In this document: positions 18,461-26,619 of the stretch, piece after piece | Layout of the letters: the number at the start of each line of letters is the position of its first letter | How positions within the stretch are numbered: position 1 is the stretch's first letter | Source: Vallitalea longa | GTDB taxonomy: Bacteria > Bacillota > Clostridia > Lachnospirales > Vallitaleaceae | Length of the DNA: 64,000 nucleotides | Reading direction: 5' to 3' | Assembly: GCF_027923465.1 (NCBI RefSeq) | Contig: NZ_BRLB01000024.1 | Coordinates: 1-64,000 of the forward strand | Notes under the pieces: model-generated | Databases searched by the model: none | What the model was told of the DNA's origin: nothing | What the model saw: only the letters and a program-made list of their open reading frames with translations | Position numbers and translations under genes: made by a program

Positions 18461-19078
18461 CTATGTCTCGATATAAGAGTTTCCATCCAATGGTATTAGA
18501 AGTTCAAGGTATGGATCACCTTCTACTAGACCAATTGCGTATAATGAGTAAAAAGCTTCAGGAAGTAATCGTATATTAGGTACGAATAGAACTGATTGTT
18601 TCGTTCCAGTAGGTACTATCTGAACGGTATAAGTGTTAGGTAATAAACTCATATAATCGGTAATACCTTTATAACTTACATCTTTAAATAGTATTGCTCC
18701 ATCTTGATCTACAACATCAACTGCCGGAGCATCTGGTGAAAGGTGAATAAATCTTAGTTTGCTGGTATTTGGTTGTATAGATTCTTGTGGGTCTTCTACT
18801 ACAAATAATTCTAGATTAGGTAATTCTCCAATAGCTGCAATGGTAGCTATTGTTTTTTCTGGAACATCTAATTCTTTAGTTAAAATTGGCATATCTGAAT
18901 TATTAGCAGGATATACGTCGATAGTATAACTTCCAGGCATAACTGGAAGATATGGTGTGAATTCTCCATATGATAGATCATCTGCTAAAATATTGTCTCC
19001 ATTTGCATAAATATCAACTGCTGGTGCTTTTGGGGACGCGTGAAGTAGTCTAATGTATGATGTTTTTTTGTTTTGCAC
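18461..19078 (-). CDS. DUF4397 domain protein with two tandem domains
   Basis: A 205-residue protein built from two copies of a DUF4397 beta-sandwich. Copy one has YIRLLHASPKAPAVDIYANG…LPVMPGSYTIDVYPA, copy two has KLRFIHLSPDAPAVDVVDQDG…LPNTYTVQIVP. DUF4397 proteins occur on the surface of many Firmicutes. This one has no signal peptide, so it may be cytoplasmic or coat-associated. Monocistronic, with its own terminator. Specific function unknown. Confidence 0.85.
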   Translation of the reverse strand: MQNKKTSYIRLLHASPKAPAVDIYANGDNILADDLSYGEFTPYLPVMPGSYTIDVYPANNSDMPILTKELDVPEKTIATIAAIGELPNLELFVVEDPQESIQPNTSKLRFIHLSPDAPAVDVVDQDGAILFKDVSYKGITDYMSLLPNTYTVQIVPTGTKQSVLFVPNIRLLPEAFYSLYAIGLVEGDPYLELLIPLDGNSYIET

Positions 19079-19172
19079 AAAGTCACCACCTAATAATTAA
19101 CTTAGTACAATATATGTCTATTTAGGACAAAGGGTTACTAGGTTAATAAAATAAAAATAATTTGAATTTATG

Positions 19173-19215
19173 TATTTCAATTATATTGAAATATATAATA
19201 TATAAGTGTTATAAT
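19173..19215 (+). promoter_or_regulatory. Promoter overlapped by a 21-bp palindrome
   Basis: TATTTCAAT (19173-19181) and ATTGAAATA (19185-19193) form a perfect inverted repeat with a 3-base centre. Its right arm contains TTGAAA (19186-19191), a plausible -35, followed after 18 bases by an extended -10 (TGtTATAAT, 19207-19215). A dimeric repressor bound here would block RNA polymerase. It serves the small gene at 19254 and possibly 19495. Confidence 0.5.
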
Positions 19216-19253
19216 GACTACAGAATAGATAGTTGCGAAAGGAGAAAATAATC

Positions 19254-19415
19254 ATGATTGAATACAGTGATAAATTATACAAAAAAGTTAGTGGTGCTGG
19301 AAAAGTTGGAATATGTTTAGGAATTATTTCAATAGTAACTGGTATAGCAGTTGGGATTATATCAATAATCTTTGGTTCAATACTTCTTAATGTTAGAAAC
19401 CAGTTAATTGATTAA
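19254..19415 (+). CDS. Small membrane protein, 53 residues
   Basis: ATG 19254 follows a GAAAGGAGAAAATA site; upstream in-frame codons lack one. The product has a polar 15-residue N-terminus (MIEYSDKLYKKVSGAG) and then one long or two short hydrophobic segments rich in Ile, Gly and Val, ending NVRNQLID. No family assigned. It is driven by the palindrome-overlapped promoter just upstream. Confidence 0.65.
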   Translation: MIEYSDKLYKKVSGAGKVGICLGIISIVTGIAVGIISIIFGSILLNVRNQLID

Positions 19416-19494
19416 TATTAAATTACTTTAACTATATCAACAACTTATAATCTATATAAGCATATAATATATAAAGTGCTGGAGGGGTGATAAG

Positions 19495-20226
19495 TTGGAT
19501 AAGAAAGTAAGAGTATATAATTGTAATTTATCAATGAACCAAGGGTCAAGGATGGATGGTAGAGTCATCGGTAAAAATTTATCTAGAGACGAGATTAGTT
19601 GTGTATTAGAAAAAGAACCTCAAAACGGGAGAATTGAATTGACTACCAATGGTTATTGGTCTTATATACCTGATATCAATTTTATTGGTACAGAGGAATT
19701 TGTAATAAAGGTTTATATTCGGGGAGTAGGAGAAAAATATTCAACTGTTAAGATAGATGTTGAAGAGCAGGAAGTTAGTACTAAGATATCTAAGTTTTTA
19801 CAGTTTGAAGATAAACTCAAAATAGATAATTATGAAGATGAAATCGTAGAAATTAAAAACATAGTCTTAGCTGTTTTTATAAATGATAAAAAATTAATAA
19901 AAAATGATTTTAATCACACTTCTAAATTAAGACTTGCTGGTACTCTTAAGTACCTAATTAATTATGATGTAGGTATAGTGCCTGTTAATAAGAAAGTATC
20001 GACAATTTGGTTTGATGAAGAAACAGAAGAGATAAGTGAATATGTACCAGAAAAAGAAATACACGTTGAGAAAGAAACTGATTTCAGAACAGAAATTTAC
20101 TTGGGGGATTATGAAGTTGAAGATGATGTTATTATAGAATATGATATTAAGTACCAGAATTATAGATTGATTAATTATGATGTAATTAATCATTATTGTG
20201 CGATAGAACTTATTATTAATAAGTAA
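19495..20226 (+). CDS. Two-domain protein: Ig-like module plus SPOCS/DUF3794-like domain
   Basis: A 243-residue protein starting at TTG 19495 after CTGGAGGGGTGA. Residues about 5-85 look like a cadherin/Ig-like module (NGYWSYIPDINFIGTEEFVIKVY). Residues about 95-240 resemble the SPOCS (DUF3794) domain of spore-coat proteins: repeated strands with I.NIVLAVFINDKK, TSKLRLAGTLKYLINYD and EIHVEKETDFRTEIYLGDYEVE. A role in spore-coat or surface assembly is inferred. The domain call for the second half is by pattern only. The stop codon overlaps a terminator hairpin. Confidence 0.6.
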   Translation: MDKKVRVYNCNLSMNQGSRMDGRVIGKNLSRDEISCVLEKEPQNGRIELTTNGYWSYIPDINFIGTEEFVIKVYIRGVGEKYSTVKIDVEEQEVSTKISKFLQFEDKLKIDNYEDEIVEIKNIVLAVFINDKKLIKNDFNHTSKLRLAGTLKYLINYDVGIVPVNKKVSTIWFDEETEEISEYVPEKEIHVEKETDFRTEIYLGDYEVEDDVIIEYDIKYQNYRLINYDVINHYCAIELIINK

Positions 20227-20251
20227 GGCACAGATATACTGTACCTTACTT
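20221..20251 (+). terminator. Terminator overlapping the stop of the SPOCS-like gene
   Basis: AAGTAAGG (20221-20228) pairs with CCTTACTT (20244-20251), with an inner ACAG/CTGT pair (20230-20233, 20239-20242). No long T run follows, so efficiency is uncertain. Confidence 0.55.
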
Positions 20252-20474
20252 ATAATTCTGAGGAGGATTTTTCAGACAAGTCTTACTTGCCTGAGTAATT
20301 GATTAGCAATTAAGTCTAATATATGTTGTCCTAATTTAGTATATGTACTTGTCTATATAGGTGTTACAATAAATAATAAATTTATTTATAATTACAAATT
20401 TAATTTTATATAATATAGATTGTTATACATTAAAGACTGTTAAATAACTAATTATTGTTATTTAGCAGTTTTTT
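20252..20474 (+). ncRNA. Orphan transcript candidate ending in a strong terminator
   Basis: This gene-free stretch contains an imperfect hairpin (TCAGACAAG with CTTGCCTGA, about 20272-20295) and ends with a strong terminator: a 12-bp stem (20437-20448 with 20457-20468) and TTTTTT (20469-20474). A strong terminator this far from any gene end suggests either read-through backup or a small RNA. No reading frame with a ribosome binding site was found, and the promoter is not clear. Confidence 0.3.
20437..20474 (+). terminator. Strong Rho-independent terminator upstream of the ger operon
   Basis: A 12-bp stem with one G-U pair, an 8-base loop and a T6 tail. It isolates the ger operon from upstream transcription. 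Confidence 0.85.
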
Positions 20475-20622
20475 GATTTTTGGTTTTCTTATATGTCATA
20501 TGGTTATATTGAAACATTTATATGGATATGATTTCATAATTAGTCAATATAGAATAATTGAAACAGATAATGGGATAATATTTAGTAAGTGTATAAAAGT
20601 TTATTCATATAAGGAATGAAAT

Positions 20623-21801
20623 ATGATGAAGAAATCGAGATTCGTTTTAGTATATATCATTACATGTATTATTCTTGTTGGATGTTGGGATTATAGAGAA
20701 ATAGAAGAAGTAGAAATAGTATTAGGTCTAGCTATAGATTCGCATATCATTCCATCTGATGAAGTGGATCAACTCTCCCAGAGTCAATATCTTGTCACAT
20801 ATGAAATTGTAGATATTGAGAGTGAAGAGGGTCAATTAAAAAGTAGAGTCTTGCAAGATGATGGTAATACACTATTTAGAGCAATTAGGAAAATAATTGA
20901 AAAGAATGGTAAACAAACTTATTTAGCTCATAATCAAATACTTATTATCAGTCAAGAATTAGCATTAAACGGAATTACAGAAATATTGGATTACACTATG
21001 AGAGATGGTGAATATAGACCTGATGTTCATATTTTAATAACAGATGGTTGTGAAGCACAAGAAATGTTTTCTGATGAATCTACAGATGTTGCCAGTATGA
21101 GATTAAATGATTCATTCAGAAATCAAAAAGGAATAGGTACATTTGAATCTACTACTGTATGGAATGTCATTGATAAGTTGACTAAAAAAGGACTTGAACC
21201 TGCTATTCCACTAATTAGACTTGATGAATCCCATGATGACGGAAAATTGCAACATACAATTGGTGGAACTGCAGTCTTTAAAGGTTCTAAAATGGTAGGA
21301 AAATTAACGGAAGATGAAACATTGTATTATCTTTTTATTGATGATGAGATAAAAAATCAACCATTATCGATGGAGTATTTTTTTGAAGAAACACTTGGAC
21401 ATATATCTCTTGAAATATTATTTAATGAAACCAAGATTACTCCAATAGTAGATGGAGATGAAATAACAATGAAGATTGATGTTAATTGTAATGTTGCGAT
21501 AAATGAAATGAGTAATTATCTAGATATTCTTAATGAACAAGATAGAAAAGATGTGGAAGACTATGCGAAGAAAACCATAGAAGAAGGTATACAAGAATTA
21601 ATTACTCATGTCCAAAAAGATTATAAATCAGATATATTCGGTTTTGGTGATTTGCTAAAAAGGAAAAACAATAAAGAATGGAAAAAGGTTAAAGAAAATT
21701 GGGATGATATTTTTCCAAGTGTTTCAGTTGAAACTAATGTAGATGTTTATATAGAAAGATCAGCTTTATCATCTAAATCAATAGAAATAGATAAATACTA
21801 G
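20623..21801 (+). CDS. Spore germinant receptor lipoprotein, Ger(x)C family
   Basis: The C subunit of a GerA-type germinant receptor, a lipoprotein in the inner spore membrane. Residues 1-21 form a signal with lipobox ILVGC, followed by WDYREIEEVEIVLGLAID, the standard GerC start. The 392-residue length is typical, and the C-terminal part includes NVAINEMSNYLDILNEQDRKDVED. The start is ATG 20623 or 20626 after AAGGAA. It heads a C-A-small-B operon, with the A gene 11 bases downstream. The subunit order C first is less common than A-B-C. Expression in the forespore (sigma G) is expected, but I could not identify a clear sigma-G box. Confidence 0.92.
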   Translation: MMKKSRFVLVYIITCIILVGCWDYREIEEVEIVLGLAIDSHIIPSDEVDQLSQSQYLVTYEIVDIESEEGQLKSRVLQDDGNTLFRAIRKIIEKNGKQTYLAHNQILIISQELALNGITEILDYTMRDGEYRPDVHILITDGCEAQEMFSDESTDVASMRLNDSFRNQKGIGTFESTTVWNVIDKLTKKGLEPAIPLIRLDESHDDGKLQHTIGGTAVFKGSKMVGKLTEDETLYYLFIDDEIKNQPLSMEYFFEETLGHISLEILFNETKITPIVDGDEITMKIDVNCNVAINEMSNYLDILNEQDRKDVEDYAKKTIEEGIQELITHVQKDYKSDIFGFGDLLKRKNNKEWKKVKENWDDIFPSVSVETNVDVYIERSALSSKSIEIDKY

Positions 21802-21811
21802 AACTGGAGAA

Positions 21812-23293
21812 TTGAATATGAATAATATAAGCAAAAATATAAGATATAATATTAAATGGTTTGAGAGAGAATTTAAAGACGATGATAGTATTGTATATAG
21901 ATCATTTCAAAACAAAACAAGTAAAAGGGAAATGTGCATTATTTACATTAAGAATATGGTTAATGATGAGATAATGTCAGAAAACATATTAAGACCAATA
22001 ATGAATGCTGAATTAGAAAAAATGGAAAATACTGAAGAATATATGGATTTTATCATTAATAAAGTAGTGAGTGTTAACGAAGTGGAAAAATCTACAGACT
22101 TTAATACTTTAGTTGAAAATTTATATATAGGCAAAAGTATATTCTTTATTGATGGGTTTGCAGTAGGAGCTATATTAAACACGCTTGATTGGTCAGCTAG
22201 AGCTATTAATGAACCAATTTCTGAAACAATAATCAAAGGTCCAAGAGAAGGATTCAATGAAGTTATTTATACTAATATTTCATTAATAAGAAGAAGAATA
22301 GTCTCAAAACAGTTGAAAGTGAAATTTTTCGAGATAGGAACTATAACTAAGACAAAAGTGTGTATATGTTATATAGAAGAAATTGCAAAAAAAGAGATTG
22401 TAGAGGAAATAGAAAAAAGACTAAATAAAATAGATATAGATGGTATATTAGATTCGGGATATATAGAGGAATTTTTAACTGATGAACCAATGTCTATTTT
22501 CAAAACATTATTTTCTACGGAGAAACCAGATACAGTATGTGGGAAATTACTGGAGGGAAGAGTTGCAATTGTATGTAATGGATCACCTTCTGTTATTACT
22601 ACCCCATTTATTTTCTTAGAATATTTTCAAGTTGATGAGGATTATTATCAGAATTTTTATTATGCTACTTTTAACAGACTTCTTAGATATTTAGCTTTTT
22701 TCCTTACTACAAGTGTTCCTGCAATTTATATTGCTCTTACTAATTATCATCAGGAATTAATACCGACACCATTAATATTAAGTATTTATGAAGCTAGACA
22801 AGGTATACCTTTTCCTACATCTTTAGAGGCGTTTATTATGATTATAATTTTTGAACTGATAAGAGAATCAGGAATCAGAATTTCAAAATATAGTGGTTCT
22901 GCAATAAGTATAGTAGGTGCACTTGTAGTTGGAGAAGCAGCGGTAGAAGCGAGACTGGTAAGTCAGCCTATGATAATAGTAATAGGAATTACTGGTATAT
23001 CTAATTTTTTACTACCCAAGATGGCTAATTCAACTATTTTGATTAGGATTGCATTTGTAATTCTAGCGTCTGTTTTAGGATTATATGGATATATTTTCGG
23101 AGTTATATTTTTAACATTACATCTTTTTTCTATAAGGAGTTTTGGAATTCCCTATATGCTTAGTGTTGAATCTATGCAAAGTATGAGTGGTATTAAGGAT
23201 ACTTATATCAGAGCTCCGTGGTGGTATATGGATATTAGAGGAAAATTAATATCAAAGAAGAGAAATAGAAAAAAGAATATAGCTAAGAGTTAA
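21812..23293 (+). CDS. Spore germinant receptor subunit A (GerA family)
   Basis: A 493-residue GerA protein with a hydrophilic N-terminal domain (about 1-270, including NTLDWSARAINEPISETIIKGPREGFNE, a family hallmark) and about five membrane helices in the C-terminal half (TSVPAIYIALTNYHQELIPTPL, SIVGALVVGEAAVEARLVSQPMIIVI). It ends APWWYMDIRGKLISKKRNRKK. It forms the receptor with GerB and GerC and links germinant binding to ion release. The ligand cannot be predicted. Confidence 0.95.
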   Translation: MNMNNISKNIRYNIKWFEREFKDDDSIVYRSFQNKTSKREMCIIYIKNMVNDEIMSENILRPIMNAELEKMENTEEYMDFIINKVVSVNEVEKSTDFNTLVENLYIGKSIFFIDGFAVGAILNTLDWSARAINEPISETIIKGPREGFNEVIYTNISLIRRRIVSKQLKVKFFEIGTITKTKVCICYIEEIAKKEIVEEIEKRLNKIDIDGILDSGYIEEFLTDEPMSIFKTLFSTEKPDTVCGKLLEGRVAIVCNGSPSVITTPFIFLEYFQVDEDYYQNFYYATFNRLLRYLAFFLTTSVPAIYIALTNYHQELIPTPLILSIYEARQGIPFPTSLEAFIMIIIFELIRESGIRISKYSGSAISIVGALVVGEAAVEARLVSQPMIIVIGITGISNFLLPKMANSTILIRIAFVILASVLGLYGYIFGVIFLTLHLFSIRSFGIPYMLSVESMQSMSGIKDTYIRAPWWYMDIRGKLISKKRNRKKNIAKS

Positions 23294-23311
23294 AAAAAGA
23301 CAGGTGAGTTT

Positions 23312-23524
23312 ATGTATTTAAATATTTTGATTGTCATTATAATTTTTACTGTAATTGGTATTACTGAAATTGTACCAATTAAAAAGAATAATACTAAGAA
23401 AGAGCTTACTATTTATGTTTTGTTCTTCACAACAGCTTTTGTATTGATGACTTTATATGGTGTGGGAGTAAAAATTCCTAAAATCTCTGAAGGATTAGAT
23501 ATGATTATTGAAAAAATAATATGA
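23312..23524 (+). CDS. Small two-helix membrane protein in the ger operon
   Basis: A 70-residue product with two hydrophobic helices (about 2-18 and 33-50) joined by a basic loop (KKNNTKKE), and a C-terminal tail VKIPKISEGLDMIIEKII. ATG 23312 follows ACAGGTGAG. It lies between the A and B receptor genes, 18 bases after A. Small two-helix proteins occur as accessory subunits in some germinant-receptor operons. That role is inferred here from size, topology and position. Confidence 0.75.
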   Translation: MYLNILIVIIIFTVIGITEIVPIKKNNTKKELTIYVLFFTTAFVLMTLYGVGVKIPKISEGLDMIIEKII

Positions 23525-23564
23525 TATCAAAAATAAAGGAATGCAATGGAAATGAGGATTTATA

Positions 23565-24656
23565 ATGGAAGAAGTTATATCAAAACGACAATGCATATGT
23601 ATGATTATATTAATAATGCTATCCGAGTCATTTGTCATAGGTCCTATAAAAGGAGCTAAATCTGACATATGGATAGCGATACTAGTAGCTATTGTGATTT
23701 CATGTTTAATTTCTCTTATATACGCTAGAATTATGGATAGATATCCAGATAAGAATTTATATGGAATTCTTATAGAAGTTTTTGGTAATATAATTGGTAA
23801 TATCATAAGTATATTATATGTACTATATTGCTTTTACGTAGGGGCTCTAGTATTAAGTACTTTTATTTTATTTACTGGTGTTATTGGGTTACTCAACACA
23901 CCTGTATCCGTAATAGCTTTTTGTGTAATAGTATTAGTTATTGCTGGTCTTAAGAGAGGGTTGGAGGTGTTAGGGAGATGGTCAGAATTTTTCACTAAAA
24001 TCATATATCCTATAATATTAATAACAATACCTCTTATGTTATCAATGGTTGAATCATTTAACTTAGAACCTGTTTTAGCTAATGGCATTAAGCCAGTAGT
24101 ACAAGGAGCTTTTGAGATGATAACTTTTCCATTTGCAGAGATTTTTACCTTTATGTTCATAATAAATGTTAAAAGTATTAGTAAAACCAAAAATATCTAT
24201 AGAATATTTTTGATAGGGATACTATTGGGCGGAGTGATAATGTTTAGTTCTCATGTAAGTGCATATCTATGTCTGGGAGAATTTGCTTATACTAGTAGTT
24301 ATTTTCCTATATATAGTGCAGTGAGCAGGATAAATATAAGAGATATATTGCAGAGAATCGAATCTGTAATAGCAATAATTTTTATTTTGGCTGGTTTCAT
24401 AAAGATATGTATCTATTTATTGGCTGGATGTAAAGGGGTTGCATCCATATTGAAATTGAAAGACTATAGGTTTATTGTTACTCCATTATGTATTATAACT
24501 TTTATAATATCTCTTACTACTGTTACAAGTATAATTGAAATGGAAAATCATGTTCATTATTACAATTATTTGGCAATTCTAATGCAGTTTATTTTACCGG
24601 TTTTTATTTTAATAGGTGTAGAGATAAAATCAAGAGTGGTAAAAAAGAGTAAGTAA
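23565..24656 (+). CDS. Spore germinant receptor subunit B (GerB, amino acid permease-like)
   Basis: A 363-residue membrane protein with about ten helices, in the GerAB/ArcD/ProY family of the APC superfamily. It begins EEVISKRQCICMIILIMLSESFVIGP and contains GLKRGLEVLGRWSEFFTKIIYPIILITIPLML, typical of GerB. It is the likely germinant-binding subunit. ATG 23565 follows GAGGA. It closes the operon; no terminator is obvious before the next promoter at 24708. Confidence 0.93.
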   Translation: MEEVISKRQCICMIILIMLSESFVIGPIKGAKSDIWIAILVAIVISCLISLIYARIMDRYPDKNLYGILIEVFGNIIGNIISILYVLYCFYVGALVLSTFILFTGVIGLLNTPVSVIAFCVIVLVIAGLKRGLEVLGRWSEFFTKIIYPIILITIPLMLSMVESFNLEPVLANGIKPVVQGAFEMITFPFAEIFTFMFIINVKSISKTKNIYRIFLIGILLGGVIMFSSHVSAYLCLGEFAYTSSYFPIYSAVSRINIRDILQRIESVIAIIFILAGFIKICIYLLAGCKGVASILKLKDYRFIVTPLCIITFIISLTTVTSIIEMENHVHYYNYLAILMQFILPVFILIGVEIKSRVVKKSK

Positions 24657-24707
24657 CTAATAAGTAACCAATTATGTAAAAATTACCTAGTTTATAGTGC
24701 ATGTATG

Positions 24708-24716
24708 TGATATAAT
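24708..24716 (+). promoter_or_regulatory. Extended -10 promoter of the VanZ gene
   Basis: TGaTATAAT about 42 bases before the start codon. The -35 region is weak, as expected for an extended -10 promoter. Confidence 0.4.
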
Positions 24717-24757
24717 AAAATTTGAATGACTACTGACCAGAATATTTTTAGGGGGTT

Positions 24758-25234
24758 ATGATGAGTAATAATGCTTCAGAAGATTTTAAGAGATTTTTTA
24801 GAATAATTAGCTTTATTCTTTTTATTATATATTTGATGTTTTTAATCAATGTACTTTTTTTAGATGAAAAGTATGGTAGAGTTACAGGTGTTAAAGGTTA
24901 TAATCTAGAGTTTTTTAAAACTATCAAAAATTATATTAAGTATAGTGGAACTAATACCATAATGAGAAATATTTTCGGTAATATAGTAGCTTTTATGCCT
25001 TTCGGGTTTTTTATACCTGTTTTACTTAGGAAAACAAGACATTTGATTATCATGATTTTGTTAAGTGGATTAATGAGTCTATTGGTAGAAGTTCTTCAGT
25101 ATCATTTTGCTGTTGGAAGTTTTGATGTAGATGATATTATACTTAATACTGTTGGAGGATTTCTAGGATATTTAATTTATAAAATATGTTATTATATTTA
25201 TTATGGATTCAAATATTTACATATTCAAAAATAA
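24758..25234 (+). CDS. VanZ family membrane protein
   Basis: A 158-residue membrane protein with four helices. The VanZ signature NIFGNIVAFMPFGFFIP and the C-terminal LLVEVLQYHFAVGSFDVDDIILNTVGGFLGYLIYK are present. VanZ relatives affect teicoplanin resistance in enterococci, but in most Firmicutes their role is unknown. ATG 24758 follows AGGGGGTT. No glycopeptide-resistance genes are near, so a housekeeping envelope role is more likely. Confidence 0.88.
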   Translation: MMSNNASEDFKRFFRIISFILFIIYLMFLINVLFLDEKYGRVTGVKGYNLEFFKTIKNYIKYSGTNTIMRNIFGNIVAFMPFGFFIPVLLRKTRHLIIMILLSGLMSLLVEVLQYHFAVGSFDVDDIILNTVGGFLGYLIYKICYYIYYGFKYLHIQK

Positions 25235-25281
25235 TCATGATAGAGCAATAATATTAGTTTATGGATTAAAGGAATGATAGT

Positions 25282-25611
25282 ATGGAAGATAAGAAAATCA
25301 CATTAAGATTAAATAATAGAAAACAGACTGGACTTGGAATAGTTTCCTTTATTTTAGGGCTTGTATCGTTAGTTTTGTTTTTAGGTGCTGTTGGTATATC
25401 GGCTTTCGCTGATAGGACTTATAACATAGTTTTGGCAATAGGACTTATGGAAATGATAGGATTTATTGCTTGTATAGTGGGTGTTATATATGGAATTATG
25501 GGAGAAATGAAAAAAGATACTTTTAAAACTTTCGCACATATAGGCATGGTAATAAATTTAATATTAATGTTATTTCATGTAATGGTTATTATATATGGAT
25601 TTAGTGGATAG
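25282..25611 (+). CDS. Small three-helix membrane protein (DUF6142/DUF4190-like)
   Basis: A 109-residue protein with a polar start (MEDKKITLRLNNRKQTG), then helices at about 18-40, 52-72 and 84-106. The pattern GLGIVSFILGLVSL…GIMGEMKKDTFKTFAHIGMVINLI resembles DUF4190/DUF6142 membrane proteins, which have no defined function. The assignment is by pattern. It is followed by a strong bidirectional terminator. Confidence 0.6.
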   Translation: MEDKKITLRLNNRKQTGLGIVSFILGLVSLVLFLGAVGISAFADRTYNIVLAIGLMEMIGFIACIVGVIYGIMGEMKKDTFKTFAHIGMVINLILMLFHVMVIIYGFSG

Positions 25612-25633
25612 GTTACATAATTATATGCAATTC

Positions 25634-25704
25634 AAAAACTGTCTTGTAATAAAGTTGATTAGGCGATTATAGTCTGAATCAGATTATTACAAGGCAGTTT
25701 TTCT
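25634..25704. terminator. Strong bidirectional terminator
   Basis: A 17-bp stem with one G-T pair (25634-25650 with 25686-25702). It is flanked by A-runs and T-runs on both sides, so it can stop transcripts of both convergent genes. Confidence 0.9.
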
Positions 25705-25708
25705 TATT

Positions 25709-26506
25709 CTAAAAACATTGTAAAGGAATTGATAATTTACTTTTATTAAGTCCCATGACAATAAGTTGAGCGATAACAAGACCAACTATAAATTGTATCA
25801 TGTTCAATGGTATGGAGAATATTGGTACTATATAATTGCCGGTCAATATATAAGATGCTATATAGTAGCAGAATACCATGAAAGTACCAGATATTACAAA
25901 TCCGAAAGTATAAGCGGGTTTGAATTTTATTTTATTTAGTTTTGATATTAACAAAGATAAGACTAAAATTATTATTGGTATTAAGATAGTTATTACAAAA
26001 AGTGTTGTTTCAACTCTGCTGGAAAGATTAATTAATTCTTCTGTAGAATTTAATTCTAATTCAGTTAGAAGATTGCTAGTGATATTAGATGAATCTAATA
26101 TTATTTTGTTTGTTAGTATATTTTTTAGTATTAGATTAAATACTGCAAAACCACCTGCAAAAATTATAGTTAAAATGATATACATTTTTTTCCTGTATTT
26201 TTCACTTGCACATATTCCAATTATTATAGCCATTAAAGCTTTTATTATTAAAGTAGGTACAGCCCAATGAGCATATCCTCCTATTACATCTGCTAAAGCA
26301 GATCCAACTCCGGCAGCAAATGCTCCATATTTCCATCCTAATAGAATAGCTGCTAAAAATACCATGCTGTCTCCAAGATGAATGTATCCGTTAGTGAATG
26401 ATACAGGGATTTTTATTACCAGTGTCGCTAGTAGAACGATAGCAGTCATTAAGCCTGTATAAGTTAATTTCCTGATATCATCATTTCCTAGATATGTATT
26501 TTTCAT
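25709..26506 (-). CDS. ECF transporter substrate-binding S component, possibly for vitamin B6
   Basis: A 265-residue membrane protein with about six helices in the ECF S-component family: LLATLVIKIPVSFTNGYIHLGDSMVFLAAILLGWKYGAFAAGVGSALADVIGGYAHWAVPTLIIKALMAIIIG. Such proteins capture a vitamin and dock on a shared energising module (EcfAA'T), not encoded here. Compared with typical S components of about 190 residues, this one has an extra middle segment (about 115-165). The gene is divergent from a MocR-family regulator. MocR/PdxR regulators often control B6 genes, so a pyridoxine-type substrate is a reasonable inference. Confidence 0.8.
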   Translation of the reverse strand: MKNTYLGNDDIRKLTYTGLMTAIVLLATLVIKIPVSFTNGYIHLGDSMVFLAAILLGWKYGAFAAGVGSALADVIGGYAHWAVPTLIIKALMAIIIGICASEKYRKKMYIILTIIFAGGFAVFNLILKNILTNKIILDSSNITSNLLTELELNSTEELINLSSRVETTLFVITILIPIIILVLSLLISKLNKIKFKPAYTFGFVISGTFMVFCYYIASYILTGNYIVPIFSIPLNMIQFIVGLVIAQLIVMGLNKSKLSIPLQCF

Positions 26507-26566
26507 ATTGTCACCTTGCCTTTTTTCTAATTTTATATATACTATATAGTATGGGTGTATATTTTG

Positions 26567-26602
26567 AAAGTGACAGTTTTAAGTAAAACAAAAGGGACAG
26601 TT
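26567..26602. promoter_or_regulatory. Direct repeat pair, candidate MocR operator
   Basis: AAAGTGACAGTT (26567-26578) is repeated as AAAGGGACAGTT (26591-26602), 11 of 12 bases identical, 24 bases apart, between the divergent ECF gene and the MocR regulator. MocR proteins usually bind tandem direct repeats in the shared promoter region. The AT-rich -10-like stretch (26535-26551) is just upstream. Confidence 0.5.
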
Positions 26603-26619
26603 ATTGAAAGGGTGGTTAT

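Noticed and set aside
20500..20622. Sigma-G promoter in front of gerC
   Set aside because: TGAAAC…CATAATT is vaguely similar but the spacing and bases fit poorly in AT-rich DNA.
24758..25234. Glycopeptide-resistance locus because of VanZ
   Set aside because: No vanH, vanA, vanX or regulator nearby; VanZ-like proteins are common without resistance.
26507..26517. An inverted third copy of the MocR-like repeat (AAGGTGACAAT on the minus strand)
   Set aside because: It coincides with the ribosome binding site of the ECF gene, so the similarity is probably due to the AAGGTGA site.
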